Source: Sphingomonadaceae bacterium (GTDB lineage Bacteria > Pseudomonadota > Alphaproteobacteria > Sphingomonadales > Sphingomonadaceae). Taken from it: DNA of 64,000 nucleotides. Positions 33,205 to 42,803 of this stretch are shown piece by piece. The stretch's first letter is position 1. Each line of letters starts with the position of its first letter. The notes under the pieces were generated by a model. That model was not told where the DNA came from. It saw only the letters and a list, made by a program, of their open reading frames with translations, and did not search any database. Location: the NCBI GenBank assembly GCA_024236195.1, contig JACKKZ010000002.1, positions 615,906-679,905 of the forward strand. The letters run 5' to 3'. Made by a program: the position numbers and the translations under genes.

Positions 33205-33903
33205 ATGACAGCGCAACGGATCGACCTCGGCGAATGCAGCGATTTTGCTGCGGTGGCGCAGTTACTCCCCGTGGCTGGGCTGGAAGTGGTCGATATAGGC
33301 TGCGGGGCCGGGGCGACGTCGCGCGAACTGGCAAAAATGGGTGCCAATGTGCTGGGCGTGGAACCGGACCCGATCCAGGCGGAAAAGAACCGTGCCGCCG
33401 AGCCGGTTGAGCGGCTGCGCTTTGCCGAGGGTGGCGCGGAGAGCCTGCCGCTGGAGGATGGCTCAGTGGATGCAGTGTTCTTCTTCCGCTCGCTCCACCA
33501 TGTGCCAATCCCGCATATGGATGATGCGCTGGCGGAAGCGGCGCGGGTGCTCAGGTCGGGCGGAGCCTTGTGCATTGTCGAGCCGGGCATGGAAGGCAGC
33601 AATTTCGCCCTGATGCGTCCGTTCCATGATGAAACCGTGGTGCGCACGGAAGCACAGGCGGCGCTGGCCCGCACAACGCCGGAACTGTTCGGTGAGGTGC
33701 GCCGCTATCATTACCTGCAGCGCCCGCGGCACCCGTCTTTCGAAGCCATGGTCGAGCGGGTGATGGCAATGACTTTCAATTCCATCGCGCGCGCAGATGT
33801 TGAAAGTGAGGAAGTGCGCCGCATTTTCGAACAGGGCAAAAGCGCGGATGGCGACTATGTGTTCGATCAGCCGATGCTGCTGGACCTTTACCGCAAGGGA
33901 TGA
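33205..33903 (+). CDS. class I SAM-dependent methyltransferase
   Basis: A 232-residue Rossmann-fold methyltransferase. Motif I is VVDIGCGAGATSREL near residue 31, followed by an acidic end of strand 2 in LGVEPDPIQ, GGAESLPLEDGSVDAVFFFRSLHHVP (motif II/III region) and VLRSGGALCIVEPG. The fold resembles the UbiE/Mtf11 group. Substrate is unknown. The C-terminal 90 residues are a helical cap. It is a single gene, followed by a hairpin and the second copy of a dispersed repeat. Confidence 0.85.
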   Translation: MTAQRIDLGECSDFAAVAQLLPVAGLEVVDIGCGAGATSRELAKMGANVLGVEPDPIQAEKNRAAEPVERLRFAEGGAESLPLEDGSVDAVFFFRSLHHVPIPHMDDALAEAARVLRSGGALCIVEPGMEGSNFALMRPFHDETVVRTEAQAALARTTPELFGEVRRYHYLQRPRHPSFEAMVERVMAMTFNSIARADVESEEVRRIFEQGKSADGDYVFDQPMLLDLYRKG

Positions 33904-33925
33904 GGAGGCGGGCATTCTCGAGACT

Positions 33926-33946
33926 GCACCCTCAATGAGCGGGTGC
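33926..33946 (+). terminator. hairpin after the methyltransferase gene
   Basis: GCACCC and GGGTGC arms with a nine-base loop, 22 bases behind the stop codon. No T-run follows, so it may act with Rho or form part of the neighbouring repeat. Confidence 0.4.
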
Positions 33947-33955
33947 GGACCGGCC

Positions 33956-34051
33956 TGCGGCTAGCAGCCCGCAAGGGCGACGGCCCGCCCGCAGGTGCCC
34001 GAAGTGTGGCGTAGGAATAGCACCGAGGAAGCGCGCCTGGATGGGCGTGCC
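33956..34051 (+). repeat. dispersed hairpin-rich repeat, copy B
   Basis: Second copy of the element at 6956-7050, same strand: CCCGCAAGGGCG, CCCGCCCGCAGG, TGCCCG, AGGAATAGC and ACCGAGGA blocks in the same order and spacing. Translated on the minus strand, both copies give a similar C-G-R-A...A-L-A peptide. It lies between the convergent methyltransferase and LytTR genes. Confidence 0.5.
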
Positions 34052-34058
34052 GGACAAA

Positions 34059-34855
<797 letters not shown>

Positions 34856-34859
<4 letters not shown>

Positions 34860-36070
34860 GTCTGCGGTTCCATCGGTTGCCCCGGCAGGAGCGGGTGAGC
34901 GGACCTGGTCGTCGCCACGCCGGAAAGGGCCGGTTTCCCGACCACAGGTGCATCCACACGCTCAGCTTCATAGGGAATTTCGATAATCACCGTGAAGCCG
35001 CCGGATGGCGGGGTGCGTATTTCAAACAGATGGTCATCGCCATAGGCCTGCGCAAGGCGGTCACGGATATTGGCGAGACCCACTCCGGTAGAGGAGACCC
35101 CCGGACCCAGCCCGGAAATGTTCCCCGGCAGGCGCGATTGGCCTTGCGTCGCCTGCAATCCGGGCCCGGTATCGGACACGGTGATGCGCAAACGGCTGCC
35201 CACCAGCCGCGCGGACAGGGTAATGCGCGCGCCTTCTTCCTGCGGAGAAACGGCATATTTGATCGCGTTTTCGACCAGCGGCTGCAGCAGCATGGAGGGC
35301 AGGCAAGCCTCCGCCGCATCCGGATCGACGCGGAATTCGGTGCGCAGCCGCTCTTCAAACCGCATTCGCTCGATATCGAGATAGAGCTGCAGCGTCTCCA
35401 CTTCCTGGGCCAGCGTCACCTTGCCGCCCGGTTCGGTCACCAAAGTATGACGCAGGAAGCTGGACAGGCGGGTGAGCATGGCATTGGCCGGTTCAGTCTG
35501 CTTGAGCAGCACCAGCGTGCTGATCGAATTCAGTGTGTTGAACAGGAAATGCGGGTTGAGCTGGTAACGCAGCATGGCCAGCTGCGCGCCGGTGGCCTGC
35601 GCCTCCAGCCGCTCCAGCCGGTCCGCCTGTTCCTCCACCTGGAGAAAGAAATTGATCGCGTAATAGAGCGCCGACCACGCGCCCAGCAAGGTCAGCGGGA
35701 AGATGAATATCCCGACAAAGAGCTGGGCAAAGCCCGCTTCGCGATCCGGGCGGTAGAGCCCGATCACCCACGCGTCGATAAAGGCGAACAGGCTGACGGC
35801 AAGGCCCAGCACGATGGCCGTTGCCCCCCAGGTGACCAGCGGCTTGCGGTTGATCAGGCTGCGGAAAATGACGGACAGGACCAGGCTGATGGAAAATCCC
35901 GTCACTGCTTCGATCATGATGATGATGAAGAAGGACAAGTCGTTGCCGCCTGCAATCCCGGATACGGCGCGCAGCAGCATGGCTCCGCCCCAGCCTGCAA
36001 ATTGCAGGTTCCAGAAGGCCCTGTTCTTGTTCGCGAAGAAGGGCGTGGGGCGGAAGGGCAACATAGCCAT
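34856..36070 (-). CDS. LytS-type sensor histidine kinase
   Basis: A 404-residue membrane sensor kinase of the His_kinase (LytS/AlgZ) group. The N-terminal half has about four membrane helices (residues 30-150). The phosphoacceptor His lies in LRYQLNPHFLFNTLNSIS, and the ATP-binding part carries LQPLVENAIKYAV and the G-box G-P-G-V-S-S-T-G-V-G-L-A-N. A membrane signal is the likely input, but its nature is unknown. The ATG of the response regulator overlaps its end by four bases, so the pair forms one transcription unit. Confidence 0.92.
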
Positions 36071-36165
36071 GCCTTTCCTTTAGCCGATTTCAGCAGCTTG
36101 GTCAGTGTGTTTCAGCAGCCTGGCGCAAGCGCGCGGCATTTGGTCGAAATGGCTGTGCGCGCGTG

Positions 36166-37164
36166 TCACTCAAGCCCGCGCCGGAAGTTGCTGGACCAGT
36201 CGGCCACTCCGCCCGCCGCCAGCCGGGCCTTCACCAGCACCACTTCCGCCTCGATCGCTTCAACCCGTTCATCCCAGCCATCATGGGTGCGCTTGCGCAG
36301 CAACCCGGCATCGTGTTTCTTGCCCCAGCGGACCATGAAGCGGATCGCGGCTTCCGGCTCGAAGCCGGCATTGGCGAGCAACCATGGCATCAACCGGTCA
36401 GCCTCACGCTCGGTCTTGCGAATGGCGCTTTGCTTGCGGCCCTGCGTTGCCAGCCATTCCCGATGGCGCAGGAGATTATGCGCCAGTTCATGCGCCAGCG
36501 CCGCTGCCAGCTCGTCATCGGGATAGGCAAAGCCTGCAAATTCACGCCCAAAGACGACACGACTCCCCTCGGCCATGGCATCATCGCCTTCGGTCCGCAG
36601 TTCAAACCGGCTGGGGCAGGCCGGTTCGCCGAGGAAGCGGCTTTCCTTTGCCACCCCGCCTGCGCGGCGCCAGCGTACTACTGCCGTGCCGGTCGTGGCG
36701 AGGTTGGCATCAAGCGCATCCTGCAGCGCCACTTGTCGCCGCCAGCGCTCCTGGCTGTCGGACGGGAAATCACTCACCGGGCGGGAGCCGATGGCGAGGA
36801 TTTCGTCCCCCACGCGCAATCCTGCCTTGTCCGCGGGGGAGCCGGGTATGACGACTTGTACGAAAATATCGCCCGCTATGCCTGCTGCCGCCCGGATCCT
36901 GCCGGGCGCAGCAAAGCCCTGCACGTCCTGCAGCACCAGCCCAATGGCAGGCGCGCTGTTGGCGCAGAATGCGGCATTGCCGGTCACCAACTGCCAGGCC
37001 AGCGCATGAAAGCGGGCTTCTTCCCGCTGTTGCCGGGCCAGCGCGGTGCGATCAACGTTCAGTTGCGATGCCGCGCTTTCCGCTCTTGCCGGGACTTGCA
37101 AGGTGACGGGCACCGCGAGGGCCAGCGCAGCGCCCAGCAGCCAGCTTGCCAGCGGGGTACTCAC
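36166..37164 (-). CDS. PDZ-domain M48 metallopeptidase-like protein
   Basis: A 332-residue exported protein. A signal sequence ([18 protein letters not shown]...ARAES) is followed by a helical region, a PDZ domain (GIAGDIFVQVVIPGSPADKAGLRVGDEILAIGS) and an M48-type zinc motif HELAHNLLRH, with an R-x2-E-R-E-A-D-R segment downstream that supplies the third ligand. Expected to act in the periplasm on envelope proteins. No ATG fits; GTG 37164 begins the signal peptide and overlaps the upstream thiol oxidoreductase stop through GTGA, so they are coupled. Confidence 0.85.
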   Translation of the reverse strand: MSTPLASWLLGAALALAVPVTLQVPARAESAASQLNVDRTALARQQREEARFHALAWQLVTGNAAFCANSAPAIGLVLQDVQGFAAPGRIRAAAGIAGDIFVQVVIPGSPADKAGLRVGDEILAIGSRPVSDFPSDSQERWRRQVALQDALDANLATTGTAVVRWRRAGGVAKESRFLGEPACPSRFELRTEGDDAMAEGSRVVFGREFAGFAYPDDELAAALAHELAHNLLRHREWLATQGRKQSAIRKTEREADRLMPWLLANAGFEPEAAIRFMVRWGKKHDAGLLRKRTHDGWDERVEAIEAEVVLVKARLAAGGVADWSSNFRRGLE

Positions 37165-37865
37165 GATTCCTTTGCGCTGGCGAGCGCTTCGCTCAATTCC
37201 GCGCGGCCAACCGCGCCATAGATCAACCTGTCGCCTGCGACCCATGCCGGAGTCCCGTCAAAGCCCAACTGTTGTGCCAGCGAGCGGTTCTTCATCAGCT
37301 CGAATTCGGCTTCGCGGCTGGCGGCGAATTCATTGGCTGCGACCATGTCCAGACCGGCAGCCTTTGCTGCCGCCTCAACCGCTTCCGGGCTGGTTGAACC
37401 CGCTGCGAACATGGCGTTGTGGAAGGCTTCGAACTTGCCTTGCTTAGCAGCCGCCAGCGCCATGCGCGCGGGGCCATCGCTGCCCTGGAAGATCGGCCAT
37501 TCGCGGATCACGACTTTGAGATCAGGATTGGCAGCGACCAGTGCCTGCACATCTTCCACGCTCTTGCGGCAATAGGTGCATCCATAATCGGTGAATTCAA
37601 CCAGCACAACTGAACCATTCGGGTTACCCAAGATGGCGCCGGGGAAGGGAGCTTTCACTTCGGCATCGACTGCGCCCAGCCGCTTCTCGGCATCGCGCCG
37701 CTGCAGCTCTTCTGCCATTTTCGGCAGGATTTCCGGGTTGTCGAGCAAATAGGCTTCCACTGCCGGATTGCCCATGCCGGACCAGTTCCACAGACCAGCC
37801 CCGGCAAAGCCAAAGACCAGCGCAACCAGCGCAGTAACGAGCAGTGAGGGAGTGCCTTTATCCAT
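37161..37865 (-). CDS. DsbA family thiol oxidoreductase
   Basis: A 234-residue periplasmic thioredoxin-fold protein with an N-terminal signal-anchor (residues 7-26). The active site is C96-T-Y-C99 in VEFTDYGCTYCRK, and the cis-proline loop is in FDGTPAWVAGD near the C-terminus. The long helical segment before the fold (residues 34-66) resembles the ScsC/BdbD subgroup, which can oligomerise and act as an isomerase. It lies in a protease operon (M48-BepA-like upstream, PDZ-M48 downstream), consistent with a role in envelope protein folding quality control. Confidence 0.9.
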   Translation of the reverse strand: MDKGTPSLLVTALVALVFGFAGAGLWNWSGMGNPAVEAYLLDNPEILPKMAEELQRRDAEKRLGAVDAEVKAPFPGAILGNPNGSVVLVEFTDYGCTYCRKSVEDVQALVAANPDLKVVIREWPIFQGSDGPARMALAAAKQGKFEAFHNAMFAAGSTSPEAVEAAAKAAGLDMVAANEFAASREAEFELMKNRSLAQQLGFDGTPAWVAGDRLIYGAVGRAELSEALASAKES

Positions 37866-37876
37866 GGCAGGCAGGG

Positions 37877-39271
37877 CTACCGGCGCTTGTTCTGGTGTTC
37901 AAGCACCACGCGCGCCTGGAATTCAATATCCTGTGCGCGAATCCAGTCGGGCGAGCCTTCGGGCAGGCCTGCCTGCGCTGCCTGCGCGCTGCGCAGCGCT
38001 TCGGCATATTGCCGGTTCATCACTTGCTGCTCTGCGCTGGCCAGCCGCGCACGCGGCATGTCACCCCGCGCGGCGTAGACCACGCCCAGCTGGTACCAGG
38101 CAAATGGGTTGTAGCGATCACGCGCCACGGAAGCGCGCAGCACGCGTTCGGCCTCCTCGTGGTTAGCCGGATCCTCGGTGGCGATCAGGGCGTGGCCAAA
38201 CAGGCTGGCAATCAATGGCTCGCTATTGGTCAGCGCCGTGGCGCGGCGCAACGGCGCAAGCGCTTCCACCGGGCGCCCGGATTCGAGCAGCACTTGCCCT
38301 TTCAATTCAAGGAAATAGGGATCATCCGGGTCCATCGCCAGCAGAGCGTCGGCTTCTGCCAGTGCATCATCAATCAAGGCATTCTTGTGATAGGCATAGG
38401 CGCGGGCATAGCGCGCGGGTACACCCGTCATGCTCTTGGGATAGCGTTGCAGCGTACGCGCGGGTTCGCTCTGGTAGCCGAACAGCTTGGCCTTCACCCG
38501 GACAAAGCGCGCCTGCAGCACGGGATCATCCGGCGCGTCCCATGCCGGATCACGCTGGTAATCCTCGCGCAGCCGGGCAATCCGGTCACCTGATAGCGGG
38601 TGGGTTCGGGTAAAGGCGGCGTCATCGCTCTGGCTATAGCCATAGCGGAATTCCTGTGCGCGCAGCTTGCCAAAGAATGTCAGCGATCCGCGCCCGGAAA
38701 TCCCTGCCTTGGAAAGATATTCCACTCCGGCGGCATCGGCGCTGCTTTCCTGCACCCGGCTGAAAGCCAGATATTTGCCCATGGCGGCTTGCTGGCCAGC
38801 CATGATGACCCCCATCGCCGCGTCGCCAGCCCCGGCAGCGGCAGCAGCAACGCCCAGCAAGAGCGAGAGGATGGTGATATTGGTCGCGCCCTGCACCCCC
38901 TCCTGCTGGCGGATGATATGCCCGCCGGTGATATGGCCCAGTTCATGCGCGATCACGCCCTGCACTTCATTGGCGGTATCTGCTGCGTCGATCAGGCCGG
39001 AATGAATATAGATCGCTTGCCCGCCAGCAACGAAGGCATTGATCGACCGGTCATTGATCAGGATGATATCGACATTGCCCGGCTCCAGCCCAGCCGCTTC
39101 GACCAGCGGGGCGGCAAGGTCCCTCAGCAATGCCTCGGTTTCGGCATCGCGCAGGATGGATTGCGCGGCAACCGGCTGGCTGGCGAGCGAAAAGGCAGCC
39201 AGCATCGCCAGCAGTACGCCAAGCTGCCGGGCAATATTGTAGCCAAGGTCGGGAAAAAACACGCGCATCAT
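37877..39271 (-). CDS. M48 metalloprotease with TPR repeats, BepA/YfgC-like
   Basis: A 464-residue periplasmic protease. It has a signal peptide ending AQS near residue 38, the zinc motif H109-E-L-G-H113 in VIAHELGHITGGH, the third ligand region in RVQESSADAAGVEYL, and a C-terminal half of TPR-like helices (EADALLAMDPDDPYFLELKGQVLLESGRPVEALAPLR...). This layout matches BepA, which assists or degrades outer-membrane proteins at the Bam/Lpt machineries. It heads a run of envelope genes on the minus strand, 11 bases before the DsbA-type gene. Confidence 0.9.
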   Translation of the reverse strand: MMRVFFPDLGYNIARQLGVLLAMLAAFSLASQPVAAQSILRDAETEALLRDLAAPLVEAAGLEPGNVDIILINDRSINAFVAGGQAIYIHSGLIDAADTANEVQGVIAHELGHITGGHIIRQQEGVQGATNITILSLLLGVAAAAAGAGDAAMGVIMAGQQAAMGKYLAFSRVQESSADAAGVEYLSKAGISGRGSLTFFGKLRAQEFRYGYSQSDDAAFTRTHPLSGDRIARLREDYQRDPAWDAPDDPVLQARFVRVKAKLFGYQSEPARTLQRYPKSMTGVPARYARAYAYHKNALIDDALAEADALLAMDPDDPYFLELKGQVLLESGRPVEALAPLRRATALTNSEPLIASLFGHALIATEDPANHEEAERVLRASVARDRYNPFAWYQLGVVYAARGDMPRARLASAEQQVMNRQYAEALRSAQAAQAGLPEGSPDWIRAQDIEFQARVVLEHQNKRR

Positions 39272-39277
39272 ACCGAG

Positions 39278-40237
39278 TTAGCGCGTCCCGGCCTGAACCG
39301 GGACTGAAGCGGGTGATGCGCGATCCGGGCTGCGCAGGAATGCCAGTACCGCATCTTTCGCCCGGCGATCCCGGTCAAACGGGCGCGCCATCGTCACGAT
39401 GCTGCCAGCATGGTCCATCCCGTCAAGGATAACCGGCTCCATGGCTATACCCAACGCGCTCATGCGGGTCGCCAAAGCACTGGAATTACGAGGCTTTACG
39501 GTCACGTCGGCACCGCCTGTCAGCAGCAGCATGGGTGGGGCGTCAGCGCGGGCGAAATTGATCGGCTGCGTCGCGGCGAGGTCTGGCGCATCGCCAAATG
39601 CTCGCTCTACGCCCGGCCCGTCCAGCGGCAGGAAATCATAGGGGCCGGCCAGGCCGACCACCCCCTTCAGCACATCATCGGGCAGGCCTTCGCGCCCCAG
39701 CCACTGCCGGTCCAACCCCAGCATCACGGCATTATAGGCCCCGGCAGAATGCCCCATCAGGTAGATCTGCTGCGGATTGCCGCCATGTTCAGCGATATTC
39801 TCGTAAACCCATTTTACCCCGGCGGCGCTGTCTTCCAGCATGGCGGGAAACTTGCCGTCATCGCCCAACCGGTAGCCAAGATTGACCGTGACAAAGCCTT
39901 CCGCTGCAAAATTGCGCGCGACAAAGCCATATTCGAACGGGCTGCCGGTACTCCAGCCACCGCCATGGATGAATATTAGCACCGGGCGGGGCGCATCCCC
40001 CGCTGCGCTATTGGCGGGGACCCAGACATGCAGCTGCTGCTCAGGATGTTCCCCCAGAGAGACCGGCCCTGCCACATGCCGCGCCGCGCCAGAGGTAAAC
40101 CAGCTATCGACTTCATCCAACAGCCAGGTCGCGCGCGTGGCGACAGCCCATTGCCACAATGCCACCAGTGCCAGCGCGAACACCACCAGCCCCAGCAGCG
40201 TCCATCCCATCCAGCCAATCCTTCGCCTTTGTGCCAT
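39278..40237 (-). CDS. alpha/beta hydrolase, carboxylesterase-like
   Basis: A 319-residue hydrolase with an N-terminal membrane anchor (residues 8-31). The oxyanion-hole motif HGGGWSTGS and the nucleophile elbow GHSAGA (catalytic Ser) place it in the hormone-sensitive-lipase/BD-FAE-like group; the Asp and His of the triad probably lie in TGGADVTV and DGMDHAGS. The anchor would place the catalytic domain in the periplasm. Substrate unknown. It lies upstream of the M48 gene with a six-base gap, so is likely cotranscribed. Confidence 0.85.
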   Translation of the reverse strand: MAQRRRIGWMGWTLLGLVVFALALVALWQWAVATRATWLLDEVDSWFTSGAARHVAGPVSLGEHPEQQLHVWVPANSAAGDAPRPVLIFIHGGGWSTGSPFEYGFVARNFAAEGFVTVNLGYRLGDDGKFPAMLEDSAAGVKWVYENIAEHGGNPQQIYLMGHSAGAYNAVMLGLDRQWLGREGLPDDVLKGVVGLAGPYDFLPLDGPGVERAFGDAPDLAATQPINFARADAPPMLLLTGGADVTVKPRNSSALATRMSALGIAMEPVILDGMDHAGSIVTMARPFDRDRRAKDAVLAFLRSPDRASPASVPVQAGTR

Positions 40238-40278
40238 GGGCGCTTCTTACCGGCGCAAACCCGCATGGCGCAAACGGA

Positions 40279-40316
40279 AACCGGCCCGCCCCCGGAGAGG
40301 ATGGGGCGAGCCGGTT
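40279..40316 (-). terminator. intrinsic terminator after the PAS-domain gene
   Basis: AACCGGC and CGCCCC pair with GGGGCG and GCCGGTT; on the minus strand the stem is followed by a TTT run. It lies about 30 bases past the stop of the PAS-domain gene and just before the hydrolase gene. Confidence 0.6.
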
Positions 40317-40345
40317 ATTCGGGTACGAATTTGGGTTAGCTGGCC

Positions 40346-42097
40346 TTAACCGACCAGCTTGCGTGCGGCGCGTTCGACCAGCGGCACGTCTTCGGGCACT
40401 TCGCCCAGTACGGCGATCGTGCCATCGGACATGCGGCGGATCATGACGAGTCCGAATTCCGGGCCTTCCGGGTCCAGCGCATCGAACGTGGTAACATCCA
40501 GCTTGCGCAGTTTCTTCGCCAGCACTTCACGCGGGCCGTCCACGGCTTCCACGGGCTTGCCGCTTTCCTCGCGGCGCAGGCGGCGCTCTGCCTTGACCAC
40601 GCCTTTCAGGCCACCTTCGGCCTGGCGCAGGAACCCGGCCAGTTCGCCGCGGGCCAACCCCAGCCGGTGGCCATGGTTCAGCACCGCAGCATATTCGGTC
40701 AGGCGCGTCTTGTCGTAATCGGCACCGAATACCAGCTTTACCACCGGGGTCATCGGCGCGCGATCCTGCACGGTCAGGCCATTTTCAGCGACCAGCTCCT
40801 CGAATTCGCCGGGAGCGTCCAGTGCGGCAATGGAGAAGTCATAGGCCTGGCCGACCGCTTCATAAAGCGCGACCCGGGTGCGGTCTTCGCTGCTGCGCGC
40901 CGCCATGGCCAACTCGCGCGCTGCGGCGAGGCAATCATACAGGCCGAGTTCGCCCGCATCGACAGCCTGGCCATTCGCTTCTGCTTCATCGGCCCAGCCA
41001 GCGTCAGAGGCATGGAAAGCCTCCAGCTCTTGCGTATCGGGCTGCTCCAGCGGATTGTCGAGCACGAGCGGCTGGCGCGGAGCAACTGCGCCAAGGATCG
41101 GCTCCTCTTCGCCCCAATCATCCTCTTCGTCGTCTTCATCAAACCCGCCGAGGTCGGACAGGCCAAAGCGTGGCTCCGGCAGGCCGGCACCGCCCTTGGG
41201 CACACCGGTATTGGCGAGGCTGGCAAAGCCTCCGCTCGATCCGGATTCATATTCGTTTTCGTAGTCCTCGTCGTCGAAGTCTTCTTCTTCGTCGCCGAAG
41301 CCATTGTCGAAACTGTCATCGAAATCGAGGATCTCGGCACCGGCAAGGTCGAGTTCGTCATTATCGAAATTGTCGATGTCGTCCTCGACATTGTCGAATG
41401 TGCTGATGTCGTCGCCAGCCATCGCCTCGGCGCCGGGACCATCGGCCCAGTCGGTCACCGGGTCCGGCAGTCGGGCATGGCCTTCCGCAGCGGCTTCATC
41501 CGCTTCCAGCGCTTGGTCGATTTCCAGCAGCAGCTCGTCCGTAGTCTTCTGGTCGGCCATTTCCTTCCAGTTGATGACGCCATAGATGAAGTCGATCGTG
41601 TCATCATCGCTGGAGAAAGGCAGCAGGATACCGCGATAAAGTATCGTCGCCCCGCGCTGGTTTACGAATTCTGCTTCGAAACCGATCGGCGCCTGGTTGG
41701 CGAGGATCTGCATGTAGTGGTCAGTGATTCGGCTCAGCAGTGAACGGCTGGGCACATCTGACAGAGTTTCGATCTCATCGCTTGCATCGCATTCGCGGGC
41801 AATCTCTGAGCCGACAAACTGGATTGCAGGGTCTTCGATCCCGGCAGTGAAATCGAGCACCACGCTATAGGGGCCGAAGTCCGGCAGATTTTCCGGATCA
41901 AGGTCCTCAATCGACGGGAAATTGCGGTCTTTCAGCAATCCCGCCCAGTGATTATAGGCGCGCACCTGCATCCGGCGCTCGTCCTGCCCGATGGGCGAAG
42001 GCGGCGGCTCGCGGCCGGTATCGTCCTCGGCCGGGTCATAGTCGCGGTGGTCATCGGCGTAATCGCCTGACCCGAAATTTCCGCGCAAAGTATCCAT
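40346..42097 (-). CDS. PAS_5-domain protein with long acidic linker
   Basis: A 583-residue cytosolic protein. Residues about 35-185 form a PAS-like sensor domain of the alphaproteobacterial PAS_5 type (MQVRAYNHWAGLLKDRNFPSIEDLDPENLPDFGPYSVVLDF... onward). A highly acidic, Asp/Glu/Asn/Phe-rich linker covers about residues 225-330. A basic helical C-terminal region (LARGELAGFLRQAEGGLKGVVKAERRLRRE, and PEFGLVMIRRM) follows. No output enzyme domain is recognised. ATG 42097 is used instead of the ATG six codons earlier. A double CRE-like palindrome lies about 100 bases upstream. Confidence 0.7.
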   Translation of the reverse strand: MDTLRGNFGSGDYADDHRDYDPAEDDTGREPPPSPIGQDERRMQVRAYNHWAGLLKDRNFPSIEDLDPENLPDFGPYSVVLDFTAGIEDPAIQFVGSEIARECDASDEIETLSDVPSRSLLSRITDHYMQILANQAPIGFEAEFVNQRGATILYRGILLPFSSDDDTIDFIYGVINWKEMADQKTTDELLLEIDQALEADEAAAEGHARLPDPVTDWADGPGAEAMAGDDISTFDNVEDDIDNFDNDELDLAGAEILDFDDSFDNGFGDEEEDFDDEDYENEYESGSSGGFASLANTGVPKGGAGLPEPRFGLSDLGGFDEDDEEDDWGEEEPILGAVAPRQPLVLDNPLEQPDTQELEAFHASDAGWADEAEANGQAVDAGELGLYDCLAAARELAMAARSSEDRTRVALYEAVGQAYDFSIAALDAPGEFEELVAENGLTVQDRAPMTPVVKLVFGADYDKTRLTEYAAVLNHGHRLGLARGELAGFLRQAEGGLKGVVKAERRLRREESGKPVEAVDGPREVLAKKLRKLDVTTFDALDPEGPEFGLVMIRRMSDGTIAVLGEVPEDVPLVERAARKLVG

Positions 42098-42195
42098 GGC
42101 AGGTGTGCCCCCCAATTCGGTGTTTCACCTGCTTTTTGGCGCGACGTGGTAAACATACCGTTAAGTTGCGCCAGAAACCTTGTTGGCTGATTATG

Positions 42196-42227
42196 GTGAC
42201 GTCATACAGGGGCAGTCATGACGTCAC
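42196..42227. promoter_or_regulatory. nested palindromes (TGACGTCA pair), candidate operator
   Basis: GTGACGTCAT and ATGACGTCAC form perfect ten-base inverted arms around 12 bases, and each arm contains the self-complementary TGACGTCA. It is in the 247-base noncoding gap upstream of the PAS-domain gene and behind the DUF2141 stop. The rest of that gap shows nothing else. Confidence 0.45.
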
Positions 42228-42344
42228 TCTGGCACAAGCGGGCGGAATACGGCCATTGCCGATGGCGCATGGTATGCCTGCATCAAGCGGTCGAATATGG
42301 GGCGGTTGACGGCAAATGGCGCGCGGATGGCGTCAATTCTGCCC

Positions 42345-42803
42345 TTAGAACAGGTATCGCATCCTGATTGTCTGGCTGACTTTTTCGCTGCCAACGTCAA
42401 ACCCTGCATTACGGAACTTCGGCGGCCCCATGCGCACCTTGGCATCGCGCGAGAAGCCGAAGCCTTCCTTGGGCATCATCCCCATGGCAAGGTCCGCCTT
42501 GCCATTGCTGTTCTCGTCATGGAGCAAGGCGATGGCATAGTGGCCGGGCGGGACATTGGTAAAGGTGAAGTGCACCCGGTCGGCTGCTGGCACCACTTTC
42601 TCATGTCCCTTGCAGCTATTGGGCCAGCCCTTGGCCTCGGTGGTCATGCAGGCGCGCACCACGCCTTTGTGATTGCGTAAATCCGTGACAGTCACTTCGA
42701 CGCTGGTGGTCGCAGCAGGCGGTGCGGCAGAGGCCAGCAAGGTCGCACAGCCTGCCAGGCCTAGCGCGAAAAGGCGTCGGACAGGCCGCGATCCGTGCCG
42801 CAC
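42345..42803 (-). CDS. DUF2141 domain exported protein
   Basis: A 152-residue secreted protein of the DUF2141 family. A signal peptide (VRRLFALGLAGCATLLASAAPP) is followed by the family core: VEVTVTDLRNHKGVVRACM, the VHFTFTNVPPGHYAIALLHDENSNGKAD block with Ca-binding-like acidic loop, and MPKEGFGFSRDAK. Function is unknown; the family often sits near carotenoid or lipid genes. GTG 42803 gives a normal basic n-region; ATG 42842 would lengthen the leader. It overlaps the end of the sterol-desaturase-like gene by about 40 bases in another frame. Confidence 0.8.
   Translation of the reverse strand: MRHGSRPVRRLFALGLAGCATLLASAAPPAATTSVEVTVTDLRNHKGVVRACMTTEAKGWPNSCKGHEKVVPAADRVHFTFTNVPPGHYAIALLHDENSNGKADLAMGMMPKEGFGFSRDAKVRMGPPKFRNAGFDVGSEKVSQTIRMRYLF

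Noticed and set aside
34877..36526. A 549-codon plus-strand ORF opposite the histidine kinase
   Set aside because: It is antisense to a complete kinase gene with clear motifs and its translation is low-complexity with no domain; open antisense frames are common in high-GC DNA.
40667..41743. A plus-strand ORF rich in I/V/F opposite the PAS gene's acidic linker
   Set aside because: It is the complement of a low-complexity GAY/GAW codon stretch, which gives false hydrophobic runs.
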